A DNA stretch of 64,000 nt, taken from positions 310,001 through 374,000 of the forward strand of contig JACJIB010000005.1 in the NCBI GenBank assembly GCA_014138645.1. The letters are read 5' to 3'. Below, piece by piece: positions 43,357 to 52,332 of this stretch (position 1 is the first letter of the stretch; each line of letters starts with the position of its first letter). Under the pieces are notes generated by a model, which did not search any database, had not been told where the DNA came from, and saw only the letters and a list, made by a program, of their open reading frames with translations. A program made the position numbers and the translations under genes. The DNA comes from Methylorubrum thiocyanatum (GTDB lineage: Bacteria > Pseudomonadota > Alphaproteobacteria > Rhizobiales > Beijerinckiaceae).

Positions 43357-45726
43357 CTACTTCTCCAGTTTCCAGGTGGACTGCCTCCGGTGCGGCCGGG
43401 CGGGCTCGGTTGCATCCGAACGGCGCGCGGGCTGAGGTGTGGCGTCCTCGCCGGGCGTCGGGTCGTTCGGACCGCAGGGCTGAACGGGCGGAGCAGCCGG
43501 CCGGTCGGACACCGGAGCTTCAGCTGCGGGCGTTGCCCGGATTGGGGAACTGGGTTCAGGCCGCTGCACGGGGCTGGTTGCGCGCGGAGCGCCGGCGGCG
43601 AAGCTGCGGCTGCCCGGCAGCGCGAAGCTCGTGGGCAGCGTGCCCGTCCGAGCCGCAGGTGCCGCTAATCCGCCCGAAGTCGCCGATGACGCGTCGATGC
43701 CATCGTCGGTCGGCGGAACCGCGAAGCCGAGCCTAAGCTTGCGCTCGTGGAGTGCAATCTCATCGGCGTCGTACTGCTCGTCGCCGATCTGCGCGATCCC
43801 AACGGCATGCTTGTGTGTACGTTCGATTGCTTCGATCGCCGCGAGGACGATCGGCCATCTCATCTGCGCGACATCATCGAACCGGCGCGCGAGTTCCTCG
43901 GAAGCCGAAAGCCAGTCGCGGAGACGGCGCCCCTCCATGAACCTGGTCCGGCACGGTACGGTCATCCAGTCCGTGCTTCTCGGATCGAAGCGGACGGAGA
44001 TCGCGCCGAGGTTGTAGGGATCGAGCTTGATTTCGACCTCAGCATCGCCCTGCTTGCGGCACCGGGCCTGGAGCTTCTCCGAGCTGTAATCCAAGCCCAG
44101 AATGCGGAGGCCTGTCCTCCGCGTCGTTCTGGTGAGATCGATCCCGAAGCTGATCCGCACCCGGTCGCGATCCGGTGCCGGTCCCGGCGGCATAAGCTTC
44201 GTGAGCCGAATCCATGCGTCGCGAGGCGTTTCGCCGCCCAGGCCTGCATGCCGCTTGTTGTGATAGACATCGACGCACCAGCGCACGAGTAGATCGGCGA
44301 ACTGGTCGACCGTCAGCACAGCCCGCATCTGAGCTGGGTAGTCTCCAAGTTCCGCGACGCTTCCGCCGGTATTGCCCTCGAAGCGGCTTAGGAGACCCTC
44401 CTTCACCGTCCTGAAGAACCGTTCGACGAAGGCGCGGAGTTGCGGCTGCGCCGCCGGTGGATTGAAAACGTCCATGAGCAGCGACAGGGCGCGACTCTGG
44501 AAGAAGGTACTGACGAATGCCGAACCTTGATCCGTCGCCAACTGCCAGGGCGGCCCGTGCTGATCCCAGGGCGTGAGAGCACCGGCGGCATGGCCGATGC
44601 TGCTCTTGTCTTGGTAGATCATGCGCAGCGTTTCGAGCGCGACCCTCGCGTCCTCCTGCTTCGCCAGCCTCATCGCGAGAACGCATCGCGTCGCTACGTC
44701 GAGTGCGACGCAGAGGTACCAAGAGCCGCGCTCGATCTGCGCGCGCAGCCGCGGCGACAGGCTTTGCCAGATCTTCGTGTCGGCGAAGACGACATGCAAA
44801 TCGACCTTGTAGAAGTCCATCTCGACGCGCTCGAGCGCGTGCGTGACGTCCTGTCCGATGCCGAGTTCTTTCCACCTGCGGTGGGCCTTGTCGCGCCCCA
44901 GACGCGCAAGATCGATCTCGAAACGATCGAGTTTCGCGACCTCCAGGCAGAAGCGGGAAAAGCTCGGCTTGTGGTCGGGCTCGCGCCCCCCGCGCTTGAA
45001 CCGTCTGTTCTGCCATCTGAACGCGATTTCGAAGCGTTCGTAGATCTCGATCCGGGTGGGGCGTTTCGCGCTGGCGAACTTATGGGCGAACTTGTCCAGC
45101 AGATCGTAGGTCTCAACCGAGAACCAGCCCCTGGCGTTGCCGGAGTTGTGCCTGCCGTCCCGGAGCGCCGTCAGGTCCCAGTCGCACGCCTCGAGCCGCT
45201 CGATCCAGCGCCGCAGCGACGATCCACTAGGGATGGCTTTGACGTTGTTTCGGCATCCACGTTTTTTTGGTGCTGGACGAGGATCGTTAACGTTCCAGTT
45301 GACGCGTGGTTTGACGAGCCCTAATTCGTCGGTGATGAGTTTGACGGCTAAGTCGAAGCCCTTTGTGCTCCGATCGACCTGACCATTTCTATGCAACTCA
45401 TAGAACTTTTGGATGCAGTATATCTTGAATATTACGTCGGCCTGATCCTTCTTGGGCAGATGGGCGATCGAGAGATGATGCTTCTTGCTGCGCTCAAGGA
45501 CGCAGTCGATGCGGAAGAAGTTGGGCTCGTAATGGAAGTCCGTCCGCTGCGACTCCGTGTTGTAGTCAAGATGGGAGACGAACATCTTCGACGCGGGATC
45601 ATATACCTGCGAGAGCCAATGACCTTTCGGCGTCGACCTACTCAGGCGCCATACGTCTCCGAAGCCGTGGATCCTGGCATCGAGATCGAGCCGGGTGATC
45701 TTCGCGAGCGGATTGCGGGCGGCCAT
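43357..45726 (-). CDS. tnsB: TnsB-type DDE transposase
   Basis: A 789-residue protein with a helix-turn-helix N-terminus, an rve-type integrase core and a C-terminal beta-barrel. The catalytic triad is D304 (ERVEMDFYKVD), D399 (LATDQGSAF) and E435 (FVERFFRTV), a DD-35-E spacing. The last 100 residues are proline- and alanine-rich and end STWKLEK; the C-terminal tail of TnsB is the part that contacts TnsC. The ATG shares a base with the tnsA stop (TAATG). It recognises the transposon ends and joins the 3' ends to target DNA. Confidence 0.9.
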   Translation of the reverse strand: MAARNPLAKITRLDLDARIHGFGDVWRLSRSTPKGHWLSQVYDPASKMFVSHLDYNTESQRTDFHYEPNFFRIDCVLERSKKHHLSIAHLPKKDQADVIFKIYCIQKFYELHRNGQVDRSTKGFDLAVKLITDELGLVKPRVNWNVNDPRPAPKKRGCRNNVKAIPSGSSLRRWIERLEACDWDLTALRDGRHNSGNARGWFSVETYDLLDKFAHKFASAKRPTRIEIYERFEIAFRWQNRRFKRGGREPDHKPSFSRFCLEVAKLDRFEIDLARLGRDKAHRRWKELGIGQDVTHALERVEMDFYKVDLHVVFADTKIWQSLSPRLRAQIERGSWYLCVALDVATRCVLAMRLAKQEDARVALETLRMIYQDKSSIGHAAGALTPWDQHGPPWQLATDQGSAFVSTFFQSRALSLLMDVFNPPAAQPQLRAFVERFFRTVKEGLLSRFEGNTGGSVAELGDYPAQMRAVLTVDQFADLLVRWCVDVYHNKRHAGLGGETPRDAWIRLTKLMPPGPAPDRDRVRISFGIDLTRTTRRTGLRILGLDYSSEKLQARCRKQGDAEVEIKLDPYNLGAISVRFDPRSTDWMTVPCRTRFMEGRRLRDWLSASEELARRFDDVAQMRWPIVLAAIEAIERTHKHAVGIAQIGDEQYDADEIALHERKLRLGFAVPPTDDGIDASSATSGGLAAPAARTGTLPTSFALPGSRSFAAGAPRATSPVQRPEPSSPIRATPAAEAPVSDRPAAPPVQPCGPNDPTPGEDATPQPARRSDATEPARPHRRQSTWKLEK

Positions 45727-46472
45727 TAGACGTCGGCCTCCGTCTCGCCGGGAGCGGGTTCCGCGACGCGGACACGGCTTCCGTATCCGATGCGGCCTTC
45801 GTCCAGGACGATGAGACGGCCACAGTCGACCAAGCGCAGGGCGGCGACGAAGGCGATCCCATCGAGACCGCTCGATGCGACCAGGTCGCCGATCGTCGCG
45901 AAGCCGGAAGAGTTTTCTGCGAGGTCGAGGACAACGTTCTCCGCTTCGAGGGGGAAGCAACGGCGCACATGGCGTAGTAGCTTCGCATTCGCGATAGTGT
46001 CGGGGTGCAGTTCCGCGTCCGTCAGCAGCAGAACCTCGTCGACGTCGTCCACCGACATCTGCGACGCGATCAGCTCGATGGTCGGTTCCCAGAGATGCCG
46101 TTCGACAATCTCCATCGGCTTGACCTGTATGTAGATCCGCCGTCCAGTACTCGTCAGCAGGAAAAAGTCGAAGGTGTGCTGGCGCAGCGTTCCATCGAAG
46201 TCGTAGAAATGTACCGTGTCCGGTTGCTCGACCAAGTACTGCGGATTCATCAGGCCGTCGATCACGACGGCCCAATTGTATTCGAGGCCACTTTCGACAT
46301 GCAGGATGCGGAGGACGTCTCCAGAGCCGACGGCCAGAGAAGCACGGGCCGAGCCACGCGAGCGGGTGGAGGGGCGGCGGTATCCGTCGCTCGCGTCGGG
46401 ATCGTTCCAGAAGGCCGGCGCGAAAGCCGGCAGGTACGCCGGTAGGGTCGAAATCGAGGTTTCGAGATCCAT
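45726..46472 (-). CDS. tnsA: TnsA-type endonuclease
   Basis: A 248-residue protein with the restriction-endonuclease-like core of TnsA: acidic residues in HVESGLEYNW (E60, E64), D102 in HTFDFFLL and QVK at 116-118 in IYIQVKPME, then a C-terminal winged-helix part (IGDLVASSGLDGIAFVAAL). It cuts the 5' strands at the transposon ends, so with TnsB it gives cut-and-paste movement. A TTG four codons upstream of the chosen ATG is possible. First gene of the tns operon. Confidence 0.85.
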   Translation of the reverse strand: MDLETSISTLPAYLPAFAPAFWNDPDASDGYRRPSTRSRGSARASLAVGSGDVLRILHVESGLEYNWAVVIDGLMNPQYLVEQPDTVHFYDFDGTLRQHTFDFFLLTSTGRRIYIQVKPMEIVERHLWEPTIELIASQMSVDDVDEVLLLTDAELHPDTIANAKLLRHVRRCFPLEAENVVLDLAENSSGFATIGDLVASSGLDGIAFVAALRLVDCGRLIVLDEGRIGYGSRVRVAEPAPGETEADV

Positions 46473-47220
46473 GGATCGGGTCAACTATGGCAAAGCCATC
46501 CCATCGACCGGGACTGAGAGGTCCTCTGGTCCGGATCGGGCTGTTCATCGATGCGGCGATTGTCGGCGCGGAGGCTGCCGCTTGAATGCGGCTGTGGATA
46601 GCGCTCGACCGTCACGGCGGCGGCTCTTGCAGGAGCCCTCGGCTGATGGCACCGTGAAGCGTGCTTGACGGCACGACTCGGCCTTCCTCTTCCCCGTAAT
46701 GGTTGAGGTTCGGTGGGGCATCAGATCCGTGAGGATCCTGCTGGTGGATGGAACAGTAGCCAGGGTTTCGTAGGCCGGTCGGCGACAGTTCCAATTCAAA
46801 CGGGGTGCGGTGGTGACATCGCGCCCCTTTCATTTCTAAATTTTCATCTCGTTCTCCGTATCGGACGAGTTTTCATAGTTCGCGCACAGTGTATCCATGC
46901 AGATGCACTGTGCTGCGAGGCTAATAATGCAGATTGAAATTTAAGAGCCCTAGTCCGGACCGAAGCGTGGCTGTTTGGCGACGCAGGTAGTCGGTCTCTG
47001 GCCGCAGGCCGCCGGGGCGGATGCGACTGCGTATCGCTGGGGAGTGGCAATCCCCATCTATCGCCCGAGTCCCAAAGGACGCACTCCCTACCAAGGAGTG
47101 ATGACGGGCGACCGCGTTGATCAGACAGCCAGGCTCGATTTCCTAAGACAAGAGGAAATCGGCGCGGCAGTAGGTTGTCCGCTTGGTTTCTGTGGACAAC
47201 TGCCGGGCGGGATCAGCCGT
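46473..47220. other. Upstream region of tnsA
   Basis: About 750 bp without a convincing gene. It is AT-rich at 46830-46960 and holds a strong inverted repeat at 46884-46913. In Tn7-like elements the right end lies just upstream of tnsA, so this is where the end and TnsB-binding repeats should be sought; I could not find a convincing series of about 22-bp repeats by eye. Confidence 0.4.
46884..46913. promoter_or_regulatory. Operator-like 30-bp inverted repeat upstream of tnsA
   Basis: GCACAGTG at 46884-46891 and CACTGTGC at 46906-46913 are perfect inverted arms; the next positions inward also pair (ATC with GAT), so 11 of 12 outer base pairs match. It lies about 410 bp upstream of tnsA in the AT-rich zone. 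It could bind one of the XRE proteins or TnsB. Confidence 0.45.
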
Positions 47221-47227
47221 TCAAGGA

Positions 47228-47855
47228 TGGGCGTCCACGTCAACTACGGGTCGCGCACGCCGTCTCCGCACCTTTGTCTGCGGGCAGATGCCGTCCGAAA
47301 GCGAGACTGAGAGCTCGCCGGCGCAGGCCATGCCGAGGACGGTTTCGACACCGTCGGCGGGTTCCCTGACGAGGGCTGCCAGATCGCGCAACTCCGCCTC
47401 CGAGACTCGGTCGAGGCGGGCCAGAATCCTGACGCGGTCGCTGGCGGCGATTGGACAATGTCGCGTCGCCCAGACCGCGCGGGCGTCGCTCAGGAAGGGC
47501 TCCATCAAGACAGTCGCCCTGCAGACGAGAACGGCCGGCTCCCGGGCGACGATCTCCGGTCGGGGCGAGCCGTCGTGGACGCCGACGACGAGCATCCGGC
47601 TGGACGCCCGTCGAACGACGAACGCGAGCGAGCCGGGAACGTCCAACTTGGCGGGCTCCATCGCATCGATTTCGGGATCGAGGGCCACCTGAATGAGGAG
47701 ATCGCGATGCCATCGATGCCGATAGCGAATCGGGGAGCGGCACACGCCGCCTCGAAATCCTGGATATCGTGCTTCTGGTTCGCGACCGATATTTGATAAT
47801 AGATGTCGCGATGATAATTGTAGCATTGCCTGACCGTCCTAGAGCGGTTTCGCAT
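47228..47855 (-). pseudogene. Frameshifted gene, possibly TnsA-like
   Basis: Two overlapping minus-strand frames each look coding over part of their length: CYNYHRDIYYQISVANQKHD then FEAACAAPRFAIGIDG in one, and IQVALDPEIDAMEPAKL, ASSRMLVVGVHDGSPRP, VRILARLDRVSEAELRDLA and GMACAGELSVSLSDG in the other, with a change of frame near 47695. The C-terminal part resembles the winged-helix half of TnsA-like proteins (compare AALRLVDCGRLIVLDEG in TnsA here). This is a pattern judgement, not a firm family call. Confidence 0.4.
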
Positions 47856-48190
47856 GGACGGGAAGCGCAGCGTAACTGCCCATCTATGCAGATATCAGCC
47901 GTGTCATTTATTGTTTCCTGCTAGATCCCGTTCGCGGACCAAGGGGAATGGCCGAGCTCCTGCTTGCCGGCTTGCGGCCATAAAGGGGCTATAAATGCCC
48001 CTTTTGCAAGCGCTCTCGCATGTCTTCGCCGGCTAGATACGGTGGATAACGGGCATCGCGCAACTCAATTCTGATAGTGATCTGAATAATTAGCGCGCGT
48101 AATCAATGGCTTGGTTCATGAATGAAAATATATGTAAGTCATTATGCAGGATTGGAGATTTTTTGCTGTCGTGGCGAAATGTTCGATGGG
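47856..48190. other. AT-rich spacer after XRE copy 2
   Basis: No gene. It includes the bidirectional hairpin at 47982-48005 and an AT-rich block at 48060-48160 (GAATAATTAGCGCGCGTAAT, ATGAAAATATATG). Confidence 0.5.
47982..48005. terminator. Bidirectional terminator-like hairpin
   Basis: AAAGGGGC-TATAAAT-GCCCCTTT is a perfect 8-bp stem with T-rich sequence on the 3' side in either direction. It would end the XRE copy 2 transcript on the minus strand. Confidence 0.7.
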
Positions 48191-48511
48191 CTAAATTTTG
48201 CCCTTCTTGTGCCTTTGTACCCAATGCTCGACTGCGCCAACGAAGCTAGGCCCGTCACTGGTCGAGATAGCTTGCGTATACATACCACTCAGGACGTGAG
48301 CAGGGTCTGTCGGGATCGGTGTTGCCTGATCGTTCTGCGCTGCTTTCACACCATACCGTTCGATCAGTGTCAGCAGATAGACCGCATAGGCTGGGGGACC
48401 TCGCTCGGCCCAGAGATGGACGGTGCGACGAGAGACGCCGATCTCCAGCGCGAAGCCGATCTGTGTCCGGCCAAGTCTGCGTAGCGCCGTTTTGAATTCG
48501 TCAGGCGTCAT
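48191..48511 (-). CDS. XRE-type helix-turn-helix protein, copy 2
   Basis: A 106-residue DNA-binding protein: FKTALRRLGRTQIGFALEIG followed by SRRTVHLWAERGPP is a helix-turn-helix, and the rest is helical with a basic end (HWVQRHKKGKI). It is homologous to the protein at 38518-38853, more divergent than the peptidases are from each other. It lies about 650 bp downstream of the small coupled gene on the same strand, with a plus-strand hypothetical gene in between. No strong ribosome site is visible. Confidence 0.7.
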   Translation of the reverse strand: MTPDEFKTALRRLGRTQIGFALEIGVSRRTVHLWAERGPPAYAVYLLTLIERYGVKAAQNDQATPIPTDPAHVLSGMYTQAISTSDGPSFVGAVEHWVQRHKKGKI

Positions 48512-48707
48512 GCTGGCGGCCCGTCATCAGGGATTGCGCTCCTATGTCGGCTCCAATCGGTGTTCCTGTCGTCGGAGCCCACTTCAAAGTCGTACCTTCA
48601 GATCCGGCTGGAACGTCGCCACTCGAAGGAACGGTAACGCCTTGTACAGCGCCGTCCGATAGGAGCGAAGCGAGTGTCGGCGAGCACGGTCGGATGGATC
48701 CGCGCAC

Positions 48708-48980
48708 ATGGGATTTAAGAACAGGCCCGATGACGAGCCATTGCAGGAAGAGCCTCCTGAAGTCCCACGTAGCGTGAGGCAGCGGACGGTCACTGTTGAA
48801 ATCAAGGGGAAGCGTCCAGGCAGGACCGCCACAGGCGTGTCACCGCGCGCCTCCTCGGCCGATACCATTGATGTTGTTCAAAAAATCAGAAGACGGAAGC
48901 TCTCGACGGAGGCGATTGAAAAGAAGACTCCGCCCAAGGTGAAGGTCTCTCCCGTCGTCATTCCTCGCGGCAAGAAGTAG
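48708..48980 (+). CDS. Hypothetical basic protein
   Basis: A 90-residue lysine- and arginine-rich protein with a proline-rich acidic start (NRPDDEPLQEEPPEVP) and a basic tail (KKTPPKVKVSPVVIPRGKK). No domain recognised; the composition suggests nucleic-acid or protein binding. It is opposite in strand to the surrounding module and may be a later insertion. A GGGCGGA hairpin lies about 70 bp after the stop. Confidence 0.4.
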   Translation: MGFKNRPDDEPLQEEPPEVPRSVRQRTVTVEIKGKRPGRTATGVSPRASSADTIDVVQKIRRRKLSTEAIEKKTPPKVKVSPVVIPRGKK

Positions 48981-49161
48981 CGCGCCTGACTTGTCCTCCC
49001 TTTGCCGGGAGATGGTGCCGGCTGGATGTCCTCCCGGTGAGGCTCCGCCCCTGGATAAGGGCGGAACCGAACCAGCTTTTCTAGCCATTCCTTTCGCCAA
49101 GGTGACAGTTTAGCTTCGCAGCGAAGATTTGCTTGGTCGTCCAGTTGCTCGGATGACAGGC

Positions 49162-49356
49162 CTATCGTCGAGTGCGTCGACGATCCACCGACATCATCCT
49201 GAGGTCCTCGAACTCCGCGCGTTTCCGCACGATCTCGGCTAAGCCAGCGATGACGGTCTCGCGATCGCTTTTGAGAATCTTGCAGAGCGAGTCGATCGCG
49301 TCGGAAAGCGGCTGCAGATCGCCCAAGTCCGGGGCATCAGTCATCAGCGCGAACAT
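49162..49356 (-). CDS. Small acidic protein coupled to the AAA-M41 peptidase, copy 2
   Basis: A 64-residue protein, MFALMTDAPDLGDLQPLSDA then IDSLCKILKSDRETVIAGLA, clearly the counterpart of the one at 38262-38453 (shared MFAL, DLQPLSDAID, GLAEIVR). The ATG shares a base with the peptidase stop (TGATG). The C-terminus is basic (VDRRRTRR) where copy 1 is neutral. Conservation of the frame and of the junction in two diverged copies is good evidence that it is a real gene. Confidence 0.7.
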   Translation of the reverse strand: MFALMTDAPDLGDLQPLSDAIDSLCKILKSDRETVIAGLAEIVRKRAEFEDLRMMSVDRRRTRR

Positions 49357-51515
49357 CACAACACCCCTGCGGCAGTCGTGGAACACACATCGGATTCGCA
49401 GTCTGTCTCCGGCTTTAGCGCGAGGTCGATCTCGTCCCGAGAAAGGTAGCCGCTTTCCTCGAGCATTCCTGTGAGCGCCTGTAGTGCCGGTCTGCGCTCA
49501 GTTAGGATTCTTCGCGCTCGCTCGCTCGCGTGCCGTAGGCGCTCGACGACAGCCGGGAGAACGCCCGCGATCAGGACTGTGTCAGCCGCAGCCTCCAGAT
49601 GCACGTTCCCGAGTTGCCCGAGGCCGAATGTCAACTCGATGTCGCGTGCGATAGCCGTCGCCATCGCGAGGTCGGAGTTCGCGCCGAAGCCTGCGCCGAT
49701 CGACCCTGCACCGAGTTCGATCTCCTCCGCGATCCGGCCGGCTAGGAGCGACGCCATGGCCGTCTCCAGCTCGTGCAGGGTCGCAGCTCCCTCCATAGCC
49801 AGTTGCAGGCAGGCCTGCCCGCCATTGTCGTGCAGGGAGACGTCCATGAGCATACCGAAGCCAAGGGCGTGACTAACGACCGCGTGCCCTGCCTCATGGA
49901 CGGCGACGCGGCGCCTGACTGTGGGCGGGAGCGGACGGCGTCCCTGCCGAATCTCGGCCAGCACGTCATCCGAGGTCACCGCCCGGCCGTGGCGGCGCGC
50001 CGTTCCCTTGGCGCGGCGGACGAAGGCCTCCACGTCCGCGCCGGTCATGCCGCGCGCGGCCAGCGCCAGCGGCAGCATCGGCGCGTCCGGCAGGACTTCC
50101 CTCCCGAGGTGGTGTCGGAAAATCTGCACGAGCGCGGACGTATCCGGCTTCCCGACCGCGATCTCCCGATCGAGACGCCCAGCCCGCTTCACGGCGGGAT
50201 CGATCTTCTCCGGATGGTTCGTGGCGGCCACCACCACGACACCGGGCCGCTCCTCGACCCCGGCCAGGAGTTCCAAGAATAAGTTCACGATCTGGGTCCA
50301 GTACTGCACGTACTCGCCCCGGATCTGCCCGCGGTCGGAGATGCCGTCGAGCTCGTCGATGAACAGGATGCACGGCGCCTGCGCCCTGGCCTGCGCGAAG
50401 ACCTTGCGGATCGCCTGGAGCGTGCCGGAGAGGTAGTCGGCGGCGTTCCATTCGGCGACCGAAGTCGCCACCAGCGGCACACGTGCGGACTTGGCAAGCG
50501 CGCGGGCGAAGCTCGTCTTGCCGACACCTGGAGGCCCCGACAGCAGCAGACCGCGATGGTCGAACTCCGCCCAGCGCAGCCGCCCGACGCGATAGGCCTG
50601 CAGATCGGCTGCAGCTGCCAAGCCCCATTCCTTGGCCTCGCCATAACCGTCGAGCTCCTCCAGGGCAGGCCCCTCGACCAGATAGTCGGCCTTGGCAGCG
50701 ACGATCCGTTCCAGCGCAGCGATGCAGCCATCGGGCGTGGCCGTTCGGCGGAAGGCGACGGGTAGATCGGCGATGTCGATCATGCGGAGGAGATTGGGAT
50801 CGATATTCTTCGAAGGCCGGCTGCCGACAACGGCTTCGACCACGAGGGCGAGGCCGGCCTGATCCAGGCACGGCAACGCGATCCTGTGTTCGGACGACCG
50901 CATCAGGTCGCGCGGCAACTGACGCTTCGGATCGGGTGCGATGCCGACGATCGGCACCCGCACATGCAGTGCGGTGCCGATCACATCGTTGCCCTTCTCG
51001 GGCCGAGCATCGCGACCGACGCCATCGCACACGAACAGGGCGGCATTTCTGCGGGTCAGGTCACGGGCTCTCCCGCTCGAGAGTTCTACGACCTTCGTGT
51101 CCGGCCGGAACAGGCACTTCTCCGCGACGATGCGGACAGGTTCGACAAGATCGATCACGTGCGTGGCGAGCGTGACGACGGGCGCCTCGCGGCGCAGCCG
51201 GCGAACAAGACCGGGCTCTGCCTCGATAGCGCGGGCGAGTATCACGGCCACGGCCGCGAGATCTGCTGGAACCGGCACATGCGTGGCCTCCGGTCGGTTC
51301 TCTTCATCGCGAATGACGATCTGCTCGATGGCGTCGTTCTCGTCGAGAACAGCGTCATCCTCGAAGCCGAACGGGTTGGAGCGTTGGTCGGCCTTGAGGC
51401 GTTTGCGTTCGTCCTGGGCGAGTTGTTGCAGGAAGGCGCGTGCGAGTTGGTCGGAGGATGCGCCGTCATGGGGACGCGGATCCGTGGATGAAAGCAAAGA
51501 GGATGGAGCGAGCAT
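49356..51515 (-). CDS. Soluble FtsH-like AAA+ / M41 metallopeptidase, copy 2
   Basis: A 719-residue protein, almost residue-for-residue alignable with copy 1 from SSDQLARAFLQQLAQDERKR onward. GPPGVGKTSFARALAKSAR, LFIDELDGISDRGQ, VHEAGHAVVSHALGFG and SDLAMATAIARDIELTFG are all intact. It differs from copy 1 in the first 15 residues, in parts of the N-terminal domain and in the last 20 residues. There is no membrane segment, unlike true FtsH. GTGGGAGATCTCGC precedes the ATG. The opposite orientation to copy 1 makes the pair a large inverted repeat around the tns operon. Confidence 0.88.
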   Translation of the reverse strand: MLAPSSLLSSTDPRPHDGASSDQLARAFLQQLAQDERKRLKADQRSNPFGFEDDAVLDENDAIEQIVIRDEENRPEATHVPVPADLAAVAVILARAIEAEPGLVRRLRREAPVVTLATHVIDLVEPVRIVAEKCLFRPDTKVVELSSGRARDLTRRNAALFVCDGVGRDARPEKGNDVIGTALHVRVPIVGIAPDPKRQLPRDLMRSSEHRIALPCLDQAGLALVVEAVVGSRPSKNIDPNLLRMIDIADLPVAFRRTATPDGCIAALERIVAAKADYLVEGPALEELDGYGEAKEWGLAAAADLQAYRVGRLRWAEFDHRGLLLSGPPGVGKTSFARALAKSARVPLVATSVAEWNAADYLSGTLQAIRKVFAQARAQAPCILFIDELDGISDRGQIRGEYVQYWTQIVNLFLELLAGVEERPGVVVVAATNHPEKIDPAVKRAGRLDREIAVGKPDTSALVQIFRHHLGREVLPDAPMLPLALAARGMTGADVEAFVRRAKGTARRHGRAVTSDDVLAEIRQGRRPLPPTVRRRVAVHEAGHAVVSHALGFGMLMDVSLHDNGGQACLQLAMEGAATLHELETAMASLLAGRIAEEIELGAGSIGAGFGANSDLAMATAIARDIELTFGLGQLGNVHLEAAADTVLIAGVLPAVVERLRHASERARRILTERRPALQALTGMLEESGYLSRDEIDLALKPETDCESDVCSTTAAGVL

Positions 51516-52261
51516 GCGAGATCTCCCACGGCCAAGCCACGCGAGGGCTTAGCCGTCAGCGTCAGTGCTGGATTGGGCGGAGGCGGCGCGGCTGGCTCGA
51601 TGTTTGAGCGCATTGCGGGCGTCGGCATCTGGAGATCGCCTGCTTCATAGGCGACGACAGGATTCGAACATAACAAGAACGTGTTTGCTAGTAGGCGGAG
51701 TGACTTTTGCACAGCGGTGGTGTGTTTGTGCTTTGGCCGTGTTGCGCCATCTGCGGACAGCTAGCGAGCGCGGCCCGAAACGCCGCTTCCGACCTTGGTC
51801 GTGTCAAAACGCCGTTTGTCTGGGTGATGCGATGCTTGCGGGCGTTCGGAAGTGCCTGTCAGCGGTTGGGGCGCTTACGGCGATCATCCTGACCTCCGAG
51901 AGTATCTCCTGAAGGTTATGTACCCTTCTTGGGCTGTGTGAGGGATGTTCTGGGCTATCAGGTCGTCGTGATGGCCGCGCCCAAGGCTGGTCGGCCGACG
52001 CTGCTGACGTCGTGCCACATGAGACGCGACGGCCCCCCTCATCCGCCAGGTCGCGCCTTCGGTGGGCCGCCGCTCCCGGATCCCGGCTCCGGTATCCACT
52101 CCCGGGACACGGGGTCGCCTCGCCAAAGCTGGGAGGCAGCACTCCCCGGGTCACCGGGCGGCCGGCCACCACGTAGGGCAATTAGGCAGCTCGTTTGTCG
52201 GTCACACTCGACATAAACCCGTTTTGTGTTGCTCGTGGCCGCCAAAAAGCGTGTCCACCTT
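51516..52261. other. Spacer between the tns island and hipBA
   Basis: About 750 bp with no supported gene. The part next to the peptidase (51516-51650) matches the promoter region of copy 1. The stretch 51930-52200 is GC-rich with several arginine-rich frames on both strands that I regard as noise. Confidence 0.5.
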
Positions 52262-52323
52262 GTCAGAACTGACTGTGTCGGTTATAGCTGACGTTAAGTC
52301 GTTTTGCGTTAGTCGGAACCGAC
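52262..52323 (+). promoter_or_regulatory. Three operator-like palindromes upstream of hipB
   Basis: GTCAGAACTGAC (52262-52273), GTCGGTTATAGCTGAC (52277-52292) and GTCGGAACCGAC (52312-52323) share the arms GTCRG and CYGAC around a short centre. The last ends 9 bp before the hipB ATG. Repeated palindromes at this place are how HipB-type antitoxins repress their own operon. Confidence 0.65.
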
Positions 52324-52332
52324 GGATTTATC

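Noticed and set aside
40291..46472. CRISPR-associated transposon.
   Set aside because: No cas gene and no regularly spaced repeat array was found within the island or around it; TniQ alone does not make it CRISPR-guided.
46545..46833. Short minus-strand frames upstream of tnsA (for example FELELSPTGLRNPGYCSIH).
   Set aside because: No ribosome site, several competing frames of equal length and no recognised domain; they may be noise or transposon-end sequence.
51930..52240. A gene upstream of hipB.
   Set aside because: Competing frames on both strands are arginine- and proline-rich, without start signals or recognisable domains.
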